Assembly (NCBI GenBank): GCA_013399695.1
Contig: VXAU01004018.1
Location: 496,001-560,000, forward strand
Origin: Formicarius rufipectus
Taxonomy: Eukaryota > Chordata > Aves > Passeriformes > Formicariidae
Reading direction: 5' to 3'
DNA length: 64,000 bases
A program made the translations under genes and the position numbers. The notes under the pieces were generated by a model. The model made no database searches, was not told where the DNA came from, and worked only from the letters and a program-made list of their open reading frames with translations. This document shows positions 46,031 to 57,992 of this stretch, piece after piece (position 1 is the stretch's first letter; each line of letters starts with the position of its first letter).

Positions 46031-46772
46031 GCTCTCCTGAACCTGGTCTCACTCTCTATTTCCAAGTGAGCAAGACTTAGAAAGGCAAAGTTAATATCTT
46101 GAGCATTGCAACTGGCTCCCTTTGCCTGGGGAAGTGAGGACAATCCTAGCTGGGCCTGGAGGCTCCCTCTCCAAGGGATTCTGTCCTTACAAGAAGATAA
46201 GGCAGTTGGTGCTCTGCCAGAGCACATTTATTACACAGAATAAAGCTGAACCAGCAGCTCTGCCTGGCTGACTGCCCAAACCACTCTGAGCATGTGGGTC
46301 GGACTGACAGGATCTGTCTGAACAGCACAAAAACTTGAGCTGCTGCTCATGGCTGCTTTGCCCTCTTGCTCCCAGTGAGGAACAGGGAAGCCAGCTGTTT
46401 TTGGAGCTGCACTACAAGGCAAAGAGAGACAGGGCATCTTTGAATGGTCAGGGGAAGCAAAAAGGTCTGCAGATCCCTGCAAAACTGCACATCCTTCTCG
46501 TCACTGCCCACAGCATTCCCTGCTGCAGCTGATACACAGTGATGGGACATTTACTTGCTGTTGTAGCCTGACTCAGTCACAGTGTCCTCTGCTAGAGCTG
46601 AGAACTGAAGAAATGAAAAAAAATAAAGAAGGGGAAAAAAAGAGGGATAGTCTTGCATCTCTTGGGCTGTCTGACAGGGCAGTGACTCTGGGGACTGACC
46701 TTCAAAACTCAGATTATTTTTTCCTTGTGCTCAGGCTGCTTGGAAGCTGCCTGTCACCAGTTTTGGCTTAGA
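46031..46772. other. Unique non-coding sequence
   Basis: No gene is recognised. A short A-rich purine run lies at 46614-46645. Confidence 0.5.
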
Positions 46773-47166
46773 GCATAGCATAGCATCAGAAAATCATTTA
46801 CATTGGGAAAGACCTTTAAGATCATCAAGACCAAACTAACTCAGCACAATCAAGCCCACCACAAAACCTTGTCCCCAAGTGCCACATCTACACATCTTTT
46901 AAATACCTCTGGGGAAGGTGATTCCACCACTTCCAGTGCTTGAGAACCCTTTCAATTCAGAATTCTTTTTCTAATACCTAATCTAAACCTCCCCCTGTGC
47001 AATTTGAGGGCATTTCTTCTTGTCCTATTAACTTATTTGGCAGGAGAAACCAATGCCCAACTCCCTACAACCTCCTTTCAGGTAGTTGTAGGAGCAATAA
47101 GGTCCCCTCTGAGCCTCCTCCAGGCCAAACACCTCCAGCTCCCTCAGCTGCTCCTCTCAGAACTTA
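46773..47166 (-). mobile_element. CR1 LINE, 5'-truncated copy, second subfamily
   Basis: TCATTTACATTGGGAAAGAC, CTTTAAGATCATCAAGACCA, AAGTGCCACATCTACACATC, TTTAAATACCTCTGGGGAAG, CTAATCTAAACCTCCCCCTG and TCAGGTAGTTGTAGGAGCAA are the reverse complement of a CR1 subfamily distinct from the copies at 22.3 and 34.2 kb but shared with the one at 62.1 kb. About 390 bp, ending at CTCAGCTGCTCCTCTCAG plus a few bases. Confidence 0.93.
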
Positions 47167-49754
47167 AAAGTCATCATAGATGGATGGAGTCCAAAACCTG
47201 GCAGAAGCCTCGGGGCAATGCTACAATGAATTTTATAGAATCAGGAGTGCAAATGGCTGTAGGCACTCCATTTAAAAGAGCAAAGATGAAGCAGAGGCGT
47301 TCCAAGGGAGGATGAGGCAGCGGCACAGAGCCCGTGTGCACCCTCCCCACAGCCCAGCGGGGACGCCAGTGAGACCACCCCAGAACAAAGGCAGTCACAG
47401 GGAGGCCAGTCCTTCTTCCAGAAACATCAGGCAACACAGGATATCAAGTCCTAAGAAAACACTGCACTCCCCCCAAATCAGTTCCATGTGGAGGGAAAGA
47501 AGCAGAGGGAAGATTATTTGCCACAGCTCCGTTCCAAGGATTATGTAAGAGAGAAAGGATAATAAAGTTGTCTGGGAGGGAACATTTGTTGTCACACTGC
47601 AAACAACTGCAACAACACCCAAACTCTGAATGTACCAGGTGTGGCCACACCACCTGATAGACCAGGCACAAAAATATCCCCTACCTTAAGGAATGCCCTT
47701 CAACCTTCCTGGAGAGCCAACACAACGAGGGATTTTTTCTTAAAAGAAAATCCTGCAAATGAAAATCGAACTGAAAAATGCCATAAGAATTACTTCTGAA
47801 TCTGAAGATACCACTGTACACCTTCCCAAAGCCTCACCCACTGCTTGATTTGCCAGTGTAAGCAAAGCCCCCATGCCGATGGGACAGGGCTGCTACATGG
47901 GTGATAGCAGAGGGTTGGTGACTCTGCATCAACACAAGCTCTGCTCTGATCACTGCCTGCTCACCACTGTCTGTGTCATGAGGTTCAAGCAAGGTCAAGA
48001 GCCCAGATTAGTCCTGGTGTCTGGTTAAGCTGCCATCTGCTGCCATGGCTGTTTCAAGGGTGACTGGCAAGAACTAGGCTGCTGGGGAAGGGTACACAGC
48101 AAAGCAAAAGGGCCAAGGAGTATTTATTTCAGGACACACCAACCTGGCCAGACAGGAGCTCCAGGGAGAAGCCAATCTCATTCTGTCCCAGGAGAAATCA
48201 TCACTGAGGAGAAACCAACTTGTTATCTTTCTGTTGCCCTGTTTTGAACCTTGGTCCAACAATCCATGCAAAGCAAAGTAAGTACCTACAGAAAGTACCT
48301 ACCAGTTGCCCTCGTGGAAGGCTGGAGAGACCCTACCCCTGCTCTGCTGCAAGCAGAGGTCAGGGGAAACAGGGTCTCCAAAGAGATCCACCACAACTGT
48401 TGTGTGACCCACATAGGAGAAGAAAGGATGGTGGATATCCCTTTGTCTCAGGCATAATGACCACCACCCAGATACTTCTGATGGCACATTGCCAAGGGAC
48501 AACCTTATCAATAGCCTTTCACTGAGAATATCTCATCTTCTCATATTAAAGCTGCAGAGCACTTTAGAAACAGAAGTGAGAGTCCAGAACACCCCCAAAT
48601 ATGAACAATTATTATTAGGCCAGTTTCCAAAGCCCTTATTCCTGTCAGTTGACCAATTTTTCATACATTTGATCACATCAGTTATGCTTCACTAGTGAGA
48701 CTCCAAACATGCACTGCAAAATGAGTAGAGAAAATGCATTTAAAGGGTCTGTGCCATCCATTACTATGTTACGTGTAAAAAGCTTTCTCTGACATGACTC
48801 TCCTGAAATTTGAAGCCAGGGGTTTTATTTTCACTCCAAATCATCCATCCATGAGACATTTTTCTGTTAGTTTGCAGCTAAAGATTGTGCTAAACCAGAC
48901 CTTTCACTACCAATCTCTCCTATGTGAACCAAGGCACATTTTACTCACACACAAAGGGTTGAAAAGACCGTGTAGTCATGGAGAGTTGGGAACTCCCACC
49001 AGGGCAGAAAGCACTGGTCCATGTGCCCCTTCCAGGCTCAGGAGGGTCTTCATGGCATGGCTGGAACAACAGATTAGGATATATGAAATTCACAACTCAA
49101 CAGACATTCAGCTGGAGGCCAAACCACCTCCTGCATAAAGCAAAACTACATCATTTGTCTAGAAGTTTCCTGAATGAAGAGAATAACCTGAAATAAAAAG
49201 TCTAAAACCAACTCCAGGTGAAGAGGAGAGTAGGGGTAGAGGGCAAAGGAAGACAGGGGATTAGCAAAACAAAAATTAAAAAAAAAGTTGTTTGAATAAA
49301 ATGGTTTGTTTGAACCAAAATTAAATGGCTTCATTTTTTAAAAGACGTTCACTCTAGGTCCATCTCTAAAGAAAATACTGCTTCAACATGAGAAGTTGTT
49401 AAAGTTCTGCCTTTAAAATGCCCAAATGAGCTTTTCAAATTTTCCAAGAGTTTTTCCACTCCCTTTAAAACAGCTTAAAGACTTTGATGTGAATTTCTGA
49501 CTGGTATCAATCCACTCCAAGAGACTTTGTATGCAAAAAAGTAAACCTAATAATTGCAGTTTGATCTTTTCCCCCTGCCCTGCTCCAGCATGTCCTAATC
49601 ACGCTACTACCATCCTGCAGGAGAAGGTTTCCCACTCCACGCTAACAGCAGGAGCTGTATCATCTCCATGTCCCACCCTCCCTGTCTGCCTTACACATCG
49701 GGGCAGGGGCTGTGCAGTACCAACAGCAGGACACCTTGTTCTTCTTTTCCCTCA
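47167..49754. other. Unique non-coding sequence
   Basis: About 2.6 kb with no gene or repeat recognised. A short A run lies at 49278-49288. Confidence 0.5.
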
Positions 49755-49850
49755 GGCATTACAACACTTAGCGAGATTAACGTTTTTTGTGTGATTAGCA
49801 TGCTAAACAAAGAAATCCATCTATTGAGTAGGTCTAAACACAGCTGCTGG
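49755..49850. promoter_or_regulatory. Possible regulatory block (short)
   Basis: TAGCGAGATTAACG, GTGTGATTAGCATGC, TAAACAAAG (forkhead-like) and CCATCTATTGAG. A small patch with CpG retention and bicoid-type GATTA cores. Confidence 0.2.
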
Positions 49851-50376
49851 GAAACAAACCCTTTTCAGATACAGGCTTTTCTTTTTCTCTACCTGTTTAC
49901 TGAGAAGGGCTCCAGCACAACAAAACATGAGTAATGATCTTTTTGCTTTCCTCCTACACTTTCACTTATTGTTCTCCTACAGTTGCCTAATTAACAGCTT
50001 CTAGTTTTGCACACGAAAGCACCACAACACTGTTAATTATGGACATTGTATTGCCAGGATAAAATAAGAATTGTGAAATAATAAATAAAATAAATTTTAA
50101 AAAAAGACCAACCCTACTTATTTCAGTCACCTCAGTGCTCTTGCAAGTATGATGGTTTATATCCAAGAGTCCAAGTTTTGTCAGTACTCTTGAAAGGAAA
50201 CACACAGAAAATATGCTGCAAGTTCCCAGAATGGCATTTCACCCTTAGAAGAGAAGTGGTGTTGAGGAATACAAGGAGGATAAAGCTAGAGCAGACCACA
50301 AACCAAGCCCTTCAGCCAGGGAGCTGCAGCCCAGGTCTTAGAACTAAGTCCACAATTTTACAGACACAGTCACTAT
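49851..50376. other. Unique non-coding sequence
   Basis: AT-rich. Includes an A/T low-complexity patch at 50076-50106. No gene is recognised. Confidence 0.5.
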
Positions 50377-50496
50377 ATCATAGAGTTATAGAATGACCTG
50401 GGTTGGAATGGATCTCAAAAATCAGCTAGTTCCAAACCACTGCCATGGGCAGGGACACCTTTCACTACCCCAGGTTGCTCAGAGCTCCATCCAGGT
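50377..50496 (-). mobile_element. CR1 LINE 3'-end fragment
   Basis: ATCATAGAGTTATAGAATGA, CCTGGGTTGGAATGGATCTC, CACTGCCATGGGCAGGGACA and CAGGTTGCTCAGAGCTCCAT are the reverse complement of the CR1 3' terminus, about 120 bp long. Truncated after CATCCAGGTTC. Confidence 0.92.
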
Positions 50497-50518
50497 TCAG
50501 GTAAGAGCTGTAATGATC

Positions 50519-50570
50519 AAAATAAAATTATTGTAGTGGTGACAATAATAATAATAGAAGTAATAAATGG
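50519..50570. repeat. A/T-rich patch with an (AAT) run
   Basis: AATAAAATTATTG, then GACAATAATAATAATAG (about 4 AAT units), then AGTAATAAATGG. Simple AT-rich sequence. Confidence 0.7.
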
Positions 50571-51069
50571 CAAAACAGCAAAAAGGGAATAAAACTCAAG
50601 AGAAACAAGTGATGCTTCATTGGTGTGTTACCAACATTATTCTCATCCTCAATCCAAAAAACGGCACTGTGTCAGCTACTAGGAAAAAAATTACCTCCAT
50701 CCCAGCCAAAACCAGGACATTTGATAACACTCCTGTGCACATGACAACCACAACCAGGTCATTATTATTTTCGTGGGGGTGTGAAATTCACTGCTTGCTG
50801 GGGTGGAATAAAACAGCTGTTGCTTCATTCATTTTCAATATACAGCAGATTTCAACCCCAGTTTTATGTGTTCTCCACCATTTTGTCCTCCTAGTGCTGG
50901 CAACATCTGGAACCCAATGAAATGCTGAACCAGCATGGAGTTGCCCAGGACTGCCAGCTGGCTGATGGCATCAGCACTCCTCAGAGGGCCTTTCAAATGA
51001 GACATTCTGCACCAGGAAATAGTCCCAAGTAGCAGCTCCCCTCCTAAACCACAATCTGGGATGCCCAGT
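50571..51069. other. Unique non-coding sequence
   Basis: The 117-codon plus frame 50567-50920 resembles no family. Nothing else is recognised. Confidence 0.5.
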
Positions 51070-51260
51070 TTTTCGAAGAAACGTGTTAAAATGCTTCAGC
51101 AGTTATTATTATTACTTTTAAAGTGGAATTCAAGCAGAGCATTTTGGGTTGGATGGAGGGGAGCTAAATGACAGTAGAGGTAAATTTTAATAGAAAAGAA
51201 TATTTCATTTCAATGGCAGTGGAAAACTTCATTTTGAAAGCCTTATAATGAAATAATGCT
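51070..51260. promoter_or_regulatory. Possible regulatory block, weak
   Basis: Repeat-free AT-rich DNA with CAGTTATTATTATTAC, GGTAAATTTTAATAG, CATTTCAATGG and CCTTATAATGAAATAATGC. Lower information content than the blocks at 28, 35 and 39 kb. Confidence 0.2.
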
Positions 51261-51618
51261 TTGGTTTTGTTATGTCCTCAAGCAAAGGGATATGCAGAAA
51301 TCCACCCAAAAACTTAAGGTTTTCCATTGCCTTGAAATTACAGCTGTGAGCTGAGACAAGAAAGAACAAATTCCAGCTACACCTTGGCAGGGAACAGCAG
51401 GCAGAGTGGTGTGTGCCCAGGAGTCACACGGGACACCATTTCAGAGGAGGGAAACACTGGATTTCACTGAGCTGGTCTTCCCTCAGGTCACCAGGTGGGG
51501 CCTGGCAGTCAGAGAGAGCAGTGGATGTCCCAGGCCACCTCCAGGGCTGTGTCCCCAGCAGTCAGGGACATCTGAACCTGTGACTGCCACAGTCACCCTG
51601 GTGGGGATTTGTTGCTGG
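51261..51618. other. Unique non-coding sequence
   Basis: Flank of the LTR insertion. No gene is recognised. Confidence 0.5.
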
Positions 51619-51623
51619 CTGGT
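51619..51623. repeat. Target-site duplication, left copy (CTGGT)
   Basis: CTGGT lies immediately before the TGTCATG start of the LTR and is repeated exactly after its CCACCACA end at 52347-52351. Five-base duplications are the size expected of ERVL-class integrases. Confidence 0.8.
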
Positions 51624-51803
51624 TGTCATGGGTTTCTGTAGCTGAATTTTAGTAGACGGGGGGCTTCCAGGATGGTTTCTGGTAGAAGCTGCCAGAAGCT
51701 TCTCCTGTCCTGTGGAGCCAATGACAGCCAGGGCCAGGAGGGACTTCCTGCTGGTGGACAGAGTTGAGCCAATTAAGAATCACAGTCACAGCTCTGTGAT
51801 AAC

Positions 51804-51812
51804 ATATTTAAG
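51804..51812 (+). promoter_or_regulatory. TATA-like box of the LTR
   Basis: ATATTTAAG preceded by CTGTGATAAC, a pairing typical of bird ERVL LTR promoters. The expected start site falls near 51835-51840, still before the gap. Confidence 0.45.
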
Positions 51813-51902
51813 AATTAGGAGTGTGGGGCAGTTAAAAAATTCCAGCCATGAGATAACAACACAGAGACCAAGGTTGGAGCAGGAGGAGGCGAAGGAGGGA
51901 CC

Positions 51903-52162
51903 NNNNNNNNNNNNNNNNNNNNNNNNNNNNNNNNNNNNNNNNNNNNNNNNNNNNNNNNNNNNNNNNNNNNNNNNNNNNNNNNNNNNNNNNNNNNNNNNNN
52001 NNNNNNNNNNNNNNNNNNNNNNNNNNNNNNNNNNNNNNNNNNNNNNNNNNNNNNNNNNNNNNNNNNNNNNNNNNNNNNNNNNNNNNNNNNNNNNNNNNNN
52101 NNNNNNNNNNNNNNNNNNNNNNNNNNNNNNNNNNNNNNNNNNNNNNNNNNNNNNNNNNNNNN
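51903..52162. other. Assembly gap (260 N)
   Basis: An unresolved stretch inside the LTR. The true length and content are unknown. A reading frame spanning it (51712-52335) is meaningless. Confidence 1.
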
Positions 52163-52203
52163 GACTGATTTATTTCTTACTTTTTAGTTTTTATCTTGTT
52201 AGT

Positions 52204-52209
52204 AATAAA
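52204..52209 (+). terminator. LTR poly-A signal
   Basis: AATAAA followed by TTTAAG and, within 30-50 bases, by GTTTTGCC and T-rich sequence. Position and context fit the R-region poly-A signal of the LTR. Confidence 0.6.
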
Positions 52210-52346
52210 TTTAAGTATTTAGCTACTCCGAATTTGTTTTGCCATTATCTTTCAACTAGCTTTTTTTTGCCTTTTCTCCTTTGGCTTTCCCTCTGGGAAA
52301 GGGGGGGCCTGGAGGTTTGGGTGGACACAGGGTGAAAACCACCACA

Positions 52347-52351
52347 CTGGT
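52347..52351. repeat. Target-site duplication, right copy (CTGGT)
   Basis: Exact repeat of the five bases that precede the LTR (51619-51623). Confidence 0.8.
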
Positions 52352-52934
52352 GTTCTCACACATGGTTATGAGATCAGTGCATCTGAACAGGGGCCTTCGT
52401 GGTTCCAGACATTATTGATTTGGGGTTACTGTCTACAAATAGTTGTGGCTTGGAGGGCTGTGTGCTGTCGCCATCTGGGTTCTGATTTTTGTTAGTCATC
52501 ACTCAGCTCTGATAAATCTATGTAAGAAAAAGATCATCTGACTAAAGCTGATAAGAAATTAGACCCTCTCATGTTCAAAGACAGCTGACATCTTGTTCCA
52601 GGCGTGCATGAAAAGAGCTGATGGGGGAATAAAACGTTATTTGCCTTAACCAAACTCTCTCTCTGTGGGGAAATAAAATTCACATAGAATATGGAGCACA
52701 TTGCTCCAAGTAACCATAAAACTGGATGGCTGGCAAACACTTCTCTGAACAGCTTATCCTCACATTGTTTCCATTACTCTCGCTGGTTAGGCACAAAATC
52801 CCATGAGACAACAAGTTCCCTGGGAAAATCTGAAGGTCCTACCCTGTATGTCAGTAGCAATCATAGAGATGTAGGGCTGGCTGCCATTTGGTACATGCTG
52901 ATGCCTTTTCAGAGCTGCTGGTTTGGCTACTTTT
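52352..52934. other. Unique non-coding sequence
   Basis: Right flank of the LTR. No gene or repeat is recognised. Confidence 0.5.
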
Positions 52935-52973
52935 AAAAATAAATAAATATATAAGTACATACATAAACATAAA
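52935..52973. repeat. AT-rich simple sequence
   Basis: An (AAAT)-type run leads into TATAAGTACATACATAAACATAAA. Imperfect. Confidence 0.8.
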
Positions 52974-53726
52974 GGAGGGCGACACCCTTGCAAAAAGCTG
53001 AGCTACTGTTACTTAAGATGATACATTTTGGCAAAATTTGCTTTAATTGTAACTGTTGAAGAAAACCATAAAGTAATTTTTTTGCCCCCTAAAACCCACT
53101 GCTACTTCTTAGTGCCTGGCAGAAGGAGAAGCAGCACAGGAAAGCAGAGCTGCACCCATAGTTATAATGAATTTTTGTGTTCTTGCAGGTATAAGGCAGA
53201 ACATAACCCAACATCCACCTCAGTGAAGAGCTCCACGTGGCACCCCTCCCTTTCCTTTGCAAGTTACATTTTGAAACCCAAATGATGGGTTTTACATCCA
53301 CACCAAGGTTACTGAGCTGTTCCACACTGCCCAGGGGAAGTGTGGGAGCTCCTCTCACACCTCCTCCAGCAGCACTTTTATCACTAACACCACCAGCGAT
53401 GGACTGAAGTTCACCACCTTCCCAGTGGCTGGAGCAAGGTGTGATGTCTCTCCCATCCTGCCTGGGTGACAGCAGGGCCCAGTGCCTTTAGGTGCAGTTT
53501 ATCCTTGTGCTGCTTGTGAGCCAGAGTTGCACATCAAGCATTCACACCTCCTTTTTGGTTTATTTTCTCTAATAAACTTGGTTGAAATGTTTTTAAAAAG
53601 AAAGTGTTTCTTTAAAAGGCTTTTTGTATTTGTCAAAAATCAGTATTCAACTGCTTGGGGGAGGTTCTCTCCCCACTTTGTATTTCTCTGCCTGTCTGGA
53701 AAAGATGGTTGAGACAAGTTAGGGGA
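52974..53726. other. Unique non-coding sequence
   Basis: No gene or repeat is recognised. Confidence 0.5.
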
Positions 53727-53752
53727 AAAAACAAAACAAAACAAAAAAAAAG
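53727..53752. repeat. (CAAAA)-type A-rich simple repeat
   Basis: Three C bases spaced by A runs, then nine A. Short simple repeat. Confidence 0.85.
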
Positions 53753-56700
53753 TCAAAAGGTTGAAAGTCTACTCTTTCAGTGATTTACAAGTGGGTATTT
53801 TCCATTATATTGAAAACCAATAAAGTTATTTTTACTCTCTTCTGGAATAAATCCATTTTCAAAAGCTTGGCTGGCAAAACCCAACAAGTCAATTTGCACC
53901 TAAAATCTTTCACTCGCTCACTTTCATTCCACTTTGAGAACTGCAGGGGAAATTCAAGGTTGTCTGATGTATGAGTGTTTTTCTGGTGTTGCTTGTTGTT
54001 ACAGAATATAAAGCATAGGATGCCCATGACTGAGGCTCCCTTTTTCCTTTCCAAGCTGTATTATGTTGTCATTTGGCTGCACAGCAGGGATGCAAAACTC
54101 TCCTCCTTTGAATTACTGGCATGTCAGTAACTCGCTTACCACATGCTGCTTTCTGAAGGAAAAATACCCTCTAAAACCCATCAGAGTGTCCATTCTCCTT
54201 GATATGGACAACATTTCCAAACCCTTATTTCAATGACAGATTAAGTCATTTATGCAATGACCTCTGACATGAGCATTAATACCTCTGTCCCTGCTTTCGG
54301 CACTGTTTGCTCACTTTGCCACCAGTGTGGGTGACAGCATCTAAACATCTTGATGCATTAGAGAGCATCTGAACCACACGGGACTGCTTCTTCTGACCTC
54401 TCCTGCTCCAACTTGCTCCTTTAAAAGCATCTTTCCATGTGCTACTGGATAAGCCCAGCCAGGTTTTGCTCCAGCCGAGAAGCAGCTTGGACCGGGGACA
54501 GCTGGAGGACGGGAAGTCCCAGGGCAAAGTGTGCTCAGAGCACCCATCCCAGGATTGAAACCATGCCTGTAAATCACAGTCACTTTTAATAAGCTCTTGG
54601 AGAATTAAATCCTGGGCATTAGGTCTCCTGGAGGGAGCTGCACCTCCCACAGCAGAACAGCAACATGCCACCCTTCCCTCTGCCAAGGTACAAAGGAAAA
54701 GGATGATGCCCCCAAATGCCCCACACAGTGCAAAGGAAGCTGTGCATCTCTTCACATCCAGCAACCACACCAAGATCCTCACAGACTGGAAGAACAGCTC
54801 CACTGTTCCTTCCTTCATTTATTCTCCAGAGAGACGTTGTTAAAAATATTTTGCTTTTGATGTATCTGCATAGATTATAGGCAGAGAAGCTGCTGACCAC
54901 AGGGGGATACACACAGAGCTTGCCTGTTAACCGCTGGCCCTGTGCCTCTTCCAGAACCACAAAGCTTTGCAGTCCAGAGCTGAACTTGGGGTGAGCAGTT
55001 CAAACAAATCCCAAATCCCCAAGCTGAACTCAGTCAAACTGCTCGGCTCACCTTCCATATCAAATGCATACATAATTATGGAGATAAAGGGATACACAAG
55101 CCCTGACGTGCTCAGAAGGCTGGTGAACTTTAGCCTTCACCTGGAGATGATTCTCCTTTGCTTAGATCTGCTTGGGAATTACATGATTGATTTCTCTAGT
55201 TTTTTGGGGTTTTTTAAATGAGCATTTAAAAAGCAGTGACTGTGTGGAGCTGTTTCTTGCAAACAGATTCATACATCAGCATTTCCTGAAGAACCACTTA
55301 TATTGCTTTTCTGCCACTCAGTACTACAATTTGCAAAATGAAAAGATGCTCCCATTCAGAAAACTAAAATCCTCTTGGCCATGCTCCATGTAACACCACT
55401 CAGCTACTAAAATTAGCAGTAGTTTCTTCCTAAGGATGTTTTTAGAAGGGAAACAAAAATGCTTAGAAATGTTTTCCCATGGAACCTGCTGCGCAGCCAC
55501 AGACCTGAGCTCCTAATGTACTGCAGACCTCAGGCCGTGTTGGGGTCCAAACTACAGTCTCAAATGTTGCTGCCAACACTTCTGATAGCCTGATGTGGAA
55601 CACTAATCCTGACTTGAAAGACAAGGTACAGCCTTGTGTCCTTTAGGTACAAGAGAGAATTCCCTCCTACAAGAGGCACCTGAACAGAGGGGAAGCAGCG
55701 TCAGACCCTGCTGAACACACAGGGATGTACATAACCTTCATATGGCCATTGAGATTTTTGGGAAAGTTGCTTAAGCTCTCCACTTCTCCTAGTGTTAAAA
55801 TAAGGTGAGCAAACCTGAGGTCCTTCTGGAAAGCACTGCACTGAACAAGTAATGTCAAAATTCAGGCCAAAAGAAAGTAACTTCATTGGGTTTTGTGTAT
55901 ACTTCAACTTGCAAAATAAATATTTTGCTAACCTGAGGTTAAAGGATTTTCCTTATGTCAAACATGTAATTCTTTTGAAGGAAGTTGTTTGTAAAACAGT
56001 AAAACATTCTGGCAGCAGGGGAGGAGAAAGATATGCAGGTCCAGAGCTGCCTGACTGCTTCCCTGGTACCCCTGCAGCACTCAGCAGCCTTTGCTGGGGC
56101 AAACACTCCTTTACTGGATTGGTCCAGTTTCCTTTTAGCAGCAGGAATACTTGAGGTGAGATGACACAACAGGTACATGGGGGTTCCTTGTGTGAATGTC
56201 TGTAAGAATAGTCAATAAATACTTACCTTATGGTTGCCACTGACAGTGGGATTTCAGAATGTTCCTCAGAATAAAAGCATCCCAAATCCATCTGTGGGCC
56301 TTGGAGAGAGCTGCCCAAGCCCCCCATCAGGACAGACAGGCAAGGCTCCAAACACATCACAGTCCTGTTCCAAGGCAGCCCAAGGAACACATACCTTCAG
56401 GCATGGGGCTGTGACATATGGCAAAGGCTGAGCTGTGACAGCAGGGAGGTGTTTGGGAGAAGACACATGACAAACCTCACAGCCAGAAACAAAGATAAAG
56501 CCGTGCAGGCGTCGGTCAACACGAATTCCACACGCTTCAGCTGCTAAAGAACCACAGCCAGCACCCAACCTGCAGCAATACCAGAAAAATCCATGGATAC
56601 GAGGAGAGGAGCAGCCTTTGCCAACTGCCCCAAATGGTTGAACAGAGTATTACATCAGATTCTATTTTTTTTTGTTTTAATAAATGTTAGATTTTCTTGC

Positions 56701-57133
56701 ATAAAGGCTAGAAATCACACAGAACACCCAAAGCAGCAAAAAGCCAAATTTTACCTTTCATTTACTGGCCGAAGTACAGTCTGGATAAGAGCAGAGCCTC
56801 CAAAGCAGACCTTGCAGCAAAATCTTGGCAGCCTCTCCTTGCAGGCAGGTACAGACCTCAGCCAGCTACCAGCTCACCAAGCCAGGTGCTCAGGCAGCTG
56901 TGACTGGAGCTCCTGCAGAATTTTTCCCACCAGGCTCTCTAATTAAAACTGAAAGAAAAAGAAGACTAATTCAGCAAAAGTAGAACAGCACAGATCAAAC
57001 ACTTATCACGTACAAGAGATGCTAAGCACATGTTCGTGGCTGTGGCCCCAGGCACCCTTGAGCTTGCTGTGCCGCTGGAGGGCTGTATCAGCTTGTGGGT
57101 GATGTGATGGGATGGAAACTCCTCATGTAATTT
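53753..57133. other. Unique non-coding sequence
   Basis: About 3.4 kb with no gene recognised. The 180-codon minus-strand frame 54276-54818 is long for chance, but it resembles no family and I see no flanking splice structure or promoter that would support it. Confidence 0.5.
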
Positions 57134-57180
57134 GGCTCAGAACTCTCCATGCCTCAGTTTCCCCAGTGGTGTAGAAGAGG
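57134..57180 (+). mobile_element. Ancient MIR-like SINE remnant (short)
   Basis: CCATGCCTCAGTTTCCCCAG followed by TGGTGTAGAAGAGG matches the sense MIR core 'gcctcagtttcctcatctgtaaaatgggg' over about 25 bases. Short, so uncertain. Confidence 0.35.
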
Positions 57181-57883
57181 TGACATTTCTCCTGTAACAG
57201 CTGTGAAAATCCAAGCAGGAAAGGAGAAAAGGTGCTCAGCTTCAACAGCACAATCAGTGCAGAAATGCTGAAGGAAAATTCCTGCTGTGCCTGCCCTGCA
57301 ACCTGGGCCTGGTGGGCTCATCACCAAATGATGGGAGCCTGAAAGACCAGGCAGCTACTGCTCCTCCCAGGGCTCAGACAGTGATCCCATTCCCACCATG
57401 CTCCTCACACAAAGCCTGAGCTCATTGGGACTGCACCACTGAACCACCTCCTGGAGCTGTTTAAAGGCCAAAGGTTTGGTATAAAACACTGTCTCTGGTG
57501 GGTGTGACATAGCTGTGCCACTTTCTGCCACACTGGCAGAGGGCTGCATGTGGCTCTCCCTGTATTTATAAAATTCCTGTGTTCTCCACAGCCCTCTCCA
57601 GAATTTGTTTGGTCGTATGGAGCCTGCATGTCTTCTGAGGGGCACTCAGGTGAGATGCTTCAGGGCAAATACAGAAGTGTTGAAGAGGACTCGTAGGAAA
57701 AAAGCAGTATGTCAGTGCAGAGGAATGACAAGGGATGTGGGGATTTCCACAGAGAGCAATTCAGCCTGCCCTGGATATACACACCCTCCAAGGGACAGAG
57801 AATATTGGCAGCTGTGACTCTAAACCAGGCCCGTGTTGACATGACTGGGATGGCAGCAGAACTGCCCTGAGCAGCCTGCCTAA
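57181..57883. other. Unique non-coding sequence
   Basis: No gene or repeat is recognised before the microsatellite. Confidence 0.5.
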
Positions 57884-57992
57884 CATCCATCCATCCATCC
57901 ATCCATCCATCCATCCATCCATCCATCCATCCATCCATCCATCCATCCATCCATCCATCCATCCATCCATCCATCCATCCATCCATCCATCC
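57884..57992. repeat. Perfect tetranucleotide microsatellite (CATC)27
   Basis: 109 bases of uninterrupted CATC units (27 and a quarter), equivalently GATG or ATGG on the other strand. No unit is mutated, which implies recent expansion and a high chance of length polymorphism. Minus-strand frames across it encode an artefactual Met-Asp-Gly-Trp repeat. Confidence 0.98.

Larger units (their letters stand above)
51624..52346 (+). mobile_element. ERVL-type endogenous retrovirus LTR (solo LTR as assembled)
   Basis: The element starts TGTCATGGGTTT and ends AAAACCACCACA, giving the TG...CA ends of retroviral DNA, with a perfect 5-bp target-site duplication. Inside are GCCAGAAGCTTCTCC, two CCAAT boxes (51718-51722, 51769-51773), a TATA-like ATATTTAAG (51804-51812) after CTGTGATAAC, a poly-A signal AATAAA (52204-52209) and a downstream T/G-rich stretch. 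Many bird ERVL LTRs share this layout and the CCACCACA end. As assembled no internal viral gene is present, so recombination between two LTRs probably removed the provirus. A gap of 260 N (51903-52162) sits between the TATA-like box and the poly-A signal and could hide more. The plus orientation follows from the TATA-like and poly-A order. The class is assigned from memory of the layout and needs a library search. Confidence 0.8.

Noticed and set aside
51712..52335. 207-codon plus-strand frame
   Set aside because: Most of it is the 260-N gap inside the LTR, so its continuity is unknown.
54276..54818. 180-codon minus-strand open frame, among the longest in the window
   Set aside because: No recognisable domain, poor coding character, and no promoter or splice context. 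Frames of this size are expected occasionally in 64 kb on six frames.
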